This document shows positions 17,691-20,000 of a stretch of DNA of 20,000 nt, piece after piece; position 1 is the first letter of the stretch, and the number at the start of each line of letters is the position of its first letter. The notes beneath the pieces were generated by a model, which made no database searches, was not told where the DNA came from, and worked only from the letters and a program-made list of their open reading frames with translations. Source of the stretch: Chrysomallon squamiferum. Lineage: Eukaryota > Mollusca > Gastropoda > Neomphalida > Peltospiridae. The position numbers and the translations under genes are program-made. Location of the stretch: positions 8,396,086 through 8,416,085 of the forward strand of contig CM022676.1 in assembly GCA_012295275.1 (NCBI GenBank), in the 5' to 3' direction.

Positions 17691-18065
17691 AAATCAAATA
17701 TCAAAATCAAAACATTTAATTTGGCATGAAAATTAACAGTGACCAGTCATTCTCCATTTCATAAACATTTAAATTCATTCATGAAACTATATGTGATTAA
17801 ATGAAATTACTTTATTTAAAAGCCGTTACGTACGTTTTCTAAGCATGACCGTAAATCCTTGGATAAACACACGTAAAGTTCTATCCTAACCGGACGCGAA
17901 CGAAGCTAGAGAATCAGTTTTGAAACTTTGACCCACCACTGAAGACAAGTTAACCCTGTCAGGGTCTGTATTAAAATCTCCTATCATCTTAATGAAAAGC
18001 TGCCTTCCCCCCCCCCAACCCGGATAGGACTGGACCTTCGAAGAAGCTTATACATGCATGCTATT

Positions 18066-18068
18066 AAT

Positions 18069-18103
<35 letters not shown>
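18066..18103. repeat. (CA)n microsatellite
   Basis: About 17 uninterrupted CA units, just past the donor site of the MADF-like exon on the minus strand. Confidence 0.95.
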
Positions 18104-18106
<3 letters not shown>

Positions 18107-18112
18107 ACTTAC

Positions 18113-18255
18113 TAGGTAAACCTCGAGTCTTTCCAATATTTACTCCAGGCATTTTCTCTTCTGTTGTTGTCTTTGCACGTTGACAAAAAAAAAAAATCAC
18201 AAAGTACTGGAAACATCTGAACGAGATGGATGAGTTGTTCATCTTCCATTTTCAT
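18113..18255 (-). pseudogene. MADF / Myb-SANT-like domain exon, frameshifted
   Basis: Reading the minus strand from ATG at 18255 (or 18249), the peptide begins MKMEDEQLIHLVQMFPVLCD, then a T12 run gives FFFLST, then CKDNNRRENAW. This is the pattern of a MADF domain: an L-I-x-L-V helix, a P-x-L-(Y/W)-D turn, and an R-x-x-A-W helix. After the Trp one extra base breaks phase; in the next frame the expected end NIGKTRGLP follows, ending at a consensus GTAAGT donor (minus strand, from 18112). MADF proteins bind DNA or accompany transposases. The frameshift suggests a decayed copy, although a sequencing error is possible. No following exon is seen. Confidence 0.5.
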
Positions 18256-18539
18256 GTGCTGGGGAAATGATCTTGTTTGTGATTGGTTAATATATTTTAG
18301 GCGCTCGTGTAGAGCGACAATTTTGTCGCGCGCTCGACTGGCTAAAACTGTCGCGCCGTAAAATGTGCGGTTAGGATGCTGCAACTGAAATCAATTGTTT
18401 CTAAAAAAAGAAAAAATCACTCGCGTCGCATGTGTTGCACGCTTTGCACGCGCCCGGTTAAGATGCACCATAACAGTTAGACGCGAGGTTTCAGAAAGAC
18501 GTGAGGGAAAGAGAAAAGATACAAACCTGATCTGCTTTA

Positions 18540-18557
18540 TTAATTAATTAATTCAAT

Positions 18558-18596
<39 letters not shown>

Positions 18597-18675
18597 TTAT
18601 TATTATTATTATTGCTGTATTATTACTAATACTATTTTTCTTTTTATAATTTTATTTATTTATTTATTTATTTAT
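18540..18675. repeat. (TTTA)n / (ATT)n compound microsatellite
   Basis: TTAA and TTTA units at 18540-18597, ATT triplets to about 18613, then a second TTTA array at 18652-18675. Confidence 0.9.
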
Positions 18676-19180
18676 GCTACGAAATGTATAGTATTTGTAG
18701 ACATCGGAATGACTTACGCTCTGTCATAGGATCTATCCTTGTGTGGGGGCACAATGTGGACCATTTCCTGCCAGTACGCTCCAACTGGTTTATCAAAACC
18801 TGCGTTAAATGCACTTTACGGGAAGGTACATACGAAATATTTCTTTATTGCTAATAAAAAAAAAAAATGTACCACATCATGCTTCGGCATCGGGTTTCTT
18901 CTCTCTTTCACTATGCAGATATTCAAATTGGCATTCAGTGCGACGTTAAATTCATGAGATGTTTTACTGAATGTTTTTCACAGATGTACAAAAAGCGAAT
19001 AAAACCCGTGTCGTCAATTCAAGGATTTACAATAGTTGTAATGTAACAACATGGATTCGCTTTTACAACTGTGTAGTTAATTTTTCATTGTTAACTTACA
19101 TCAACGGATGTGTTTTGACTGTTTCCAAGACGCAAATTGAAAAGGAAATTCAATATGATAAACATGTTTGTTGTCTGTAT
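18676..19180. other. Unique sequence, no supported gene
   Basis: Two short frames exist (18739-18957 and 18971-19231) but neither has recognisable motifs. The first ends its less AT-rich part at GGGAAG followed by GTACAT, a weak donor. Nothing here can be called. Confidence 0.5.
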
Positions 19181-19206
19181 ATATATATATATATGTGTGT
19201 GTGTAT
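19181..19206. repeat. (TA)n / (TG)n microsatellite
   Basis: Eight TA units pass into five to six TG units. Confidence 0.9.
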
Positions 19207-19278
19207 GCTTTCGTTTTCTTTTCTGTTTTAACGTTACGGCAGCGAAAGACTTAGACTGTTGTAAGACAGTCATAACGT

Positions 19279-19655
19279 ATCGTCGTAAATACATCAACGT
19301 TTGTCGTAAGAACTTCAACGCTTGTTCAAAGTCGGCCGTAAGTATTTCAAAGTTTTTTCTATGCGTAGTTCTATGTTTATCGAAAATACTGCAAAGTCTG
19401 TGGCAAGTACTTCAAATCCTGTGGTCCTGTGGTAAGTATTTCAAAGTCTGTCGTAAGTCATACGTACTATGATGCCTTTGTACGTACTTGGATGCGTGTC
19501 GTAAGTAACTCGACGCCTATCGTAAGTAGTTCAAAGTTTGTCTTAAATGGTTCAGTGTTTATTAATACATCTAAGCTTGTCGTAAGAACTTCAGTGTTTA
19601 TCTCAGGTACTTCTGCTTCTTATTAATTCAAAATTTGTCGTAAGAGCTTCAGCGG
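19279..19655 (+). repeat. Degenerate 21-base minisatellite rich in GTAAGT
   Basis: About sixteen imperfect units modelled on GTAAGTAGTTCAAAGTTTGTC. Some are shortened or expanded, but many keep a 21-base period. The period is a multiple of three, so frames stay open for long stretches (19137-19472 and 19429-19626) as V-V-S-x-S heptads. There is no start, domain or signal that makes these convincing genes. Eight units contain GTAAG and five contain the full donor word GTAAGT. Confidence 0.7.
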
Positions 19656-19870
19656 TTTCACACTCACATACACACACTGACATCTATACACACACGTACA
19701 CACACGCATACCACCTCCACTACCTACAAACACACAAACACACACACACGGCCACTCGCTTATTAAACAATACTGACACCTACACACATAAACACACACA
19801 CACACACGTGCATACCACCCCAATTCCCCTACACACAAACACATCTACAGACACCAACAAACACACATTC
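19656..19870. repeat. CA-rich degenerate array
   Basis: ACACACA interspersed with TACACACACG and ATACCACC words. The block ACACG(C/T)(G)CATACCACC occurs twice, near 19698 and 19806, suggesting a higher-order unit of about 108 bases. Confidence 0.75.
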
Positions 19871-20000
19871 GCAAAGCGCAGCCCTTGCACAGGATGAACT
19901 TTCAATACAGTACACACGCTTAGTGGGTCATCTTGTGACCTTGTTCTAAGACGTCTGATGTCAGAGTCCTTGATTCGACACAAGACACCGAGGAAAGAAG
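19871..20000. other. Unique sequence at the window edge
   Basis: Less AT-rich than average with no recognisable feature. A gene could continue beyond the window. Confidence 0.4.

Larger units (their letters stand above)
17880..18470 (-). mobile_element. Candidate TIR transposon remnant (PIF/Harbinger-like)
   Basis: A GC-richer word ATCCTAACCGGACGCG at 17883-17898 matches, inverted, ATCTTAACCGGGCGCG (reverse complement of 18448-18463) with 14 of 16 bases equal. A further inverted copy of ATCCTAACCG lies at 18370-18379. Near that end there is a GCGACAATTTTGTCGC hairpin (18317-18332) and clustered CGCG words, all unlike the AT-rich surroundings. Between the ends lie a MADF-like exon and a CA array. 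PIF/Harbinger elements carry a Myb/SANT or MADF-type second protein, which suits this reading. No transposase is present, and I cannot fix the outer ends or a target-site duplication. Confidence 0.4.

Noticed and set aside
18001-18020. Poly-C run at 18006-18016 as a regulatory site
   Set aside because: A homopolymer with no associated element. Nothing beyond the run itself can be supported.
18971-19472. Frames at 18971-19231 and 19137-19472
   Set aside because: They run through TA/TG repeats and the 21-base array, with no motif or start context to support a gene.
19279-19655. CRISPR-like array
   Set aside because: Units are degenerate and contiguous, without identical repeats and unique spacers, and the DNA is eukaryotic in character.
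1-20000. tRNA, rRNA or bacterial operon signals
   Set aside because: I found no cloverleaf with A and B boxes, no rRNA-like block, and no operon spacing or Shine-Dalgarno pattern. The M4 genes are the only bacterial-type content.

Overview
The window looks like invertebrate metazoan DNA. It is strongly AT-rich, packed with ATT/ACT/CA/AAAT microsatellites, and carries spliced-looking genes and a C2H2 zinc-finger gene. A cephalopod mollusc such as an octopus would fit the mix of expanded C2H2 fingers and dense microsatellites. That is an inference from style; nothing in the sequence names the species.

Layout. Positions 1-4200 are microsatellite-rich and AT-rich, with no gene I can support. From about 4210 to 7900 there is one large terminal-exon-like block: a degenerate repeat leader (4480-5250), a coding-like but broken stretch (5331-6113), and an intact frame with nine C2H2 zinc fingers (6195-7658). 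From 7131 to about 17120 there is a direct tandem duplication of roughly 5 kb. Each unit holds the 3' part of the zinc-finger gene followed by an intron-poor gene for a thermolysin-family (M4) zinc metallopeptidase, all on the plus strand. The order is ZNF, M4 copy A (9919-11805), truncated ZNF copy (12463-12699), M4 copy B (14993-16879). From 17120 to the end lie a possible micro-exon, a candidate TIR transposon remnant containing a frameshifted MADF-like exon (about 17880-18470, minus strand), a degenerate 21-bp repeat array rich in GTAAGT (19279-19655), and a CA-rich array.

The most notable signal is in the M4 pair. Copy B keeps the canonical catalytic set (HEIAH, the downstream Glu ligand, Tyr, Asp and His). 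Copy A is full-length and open but has Arg for the first zinc-ligand His, Asn for the Tyr and Asn for the Asp. By hand count the two copies differ at about 2% of bases in the prodomain, under 1% in the C-terminal tail, and about 15% in the catalytic core, where most differences change amino acids. Intervening noncoding DNA differs at roughly 10-15%. This looks like a pseudoenzyme in the making, with conversion or constraint keeping the flanks alike and relaxed or diversifying change in the active site. A short upstream exon encoding a signal-peptide-like start (MEIWLAVTL) with a consensus GTAAGT donor is conserved in both units.

All family calls come from reading motifs by eye. Percentages are hand counts, not alignments.
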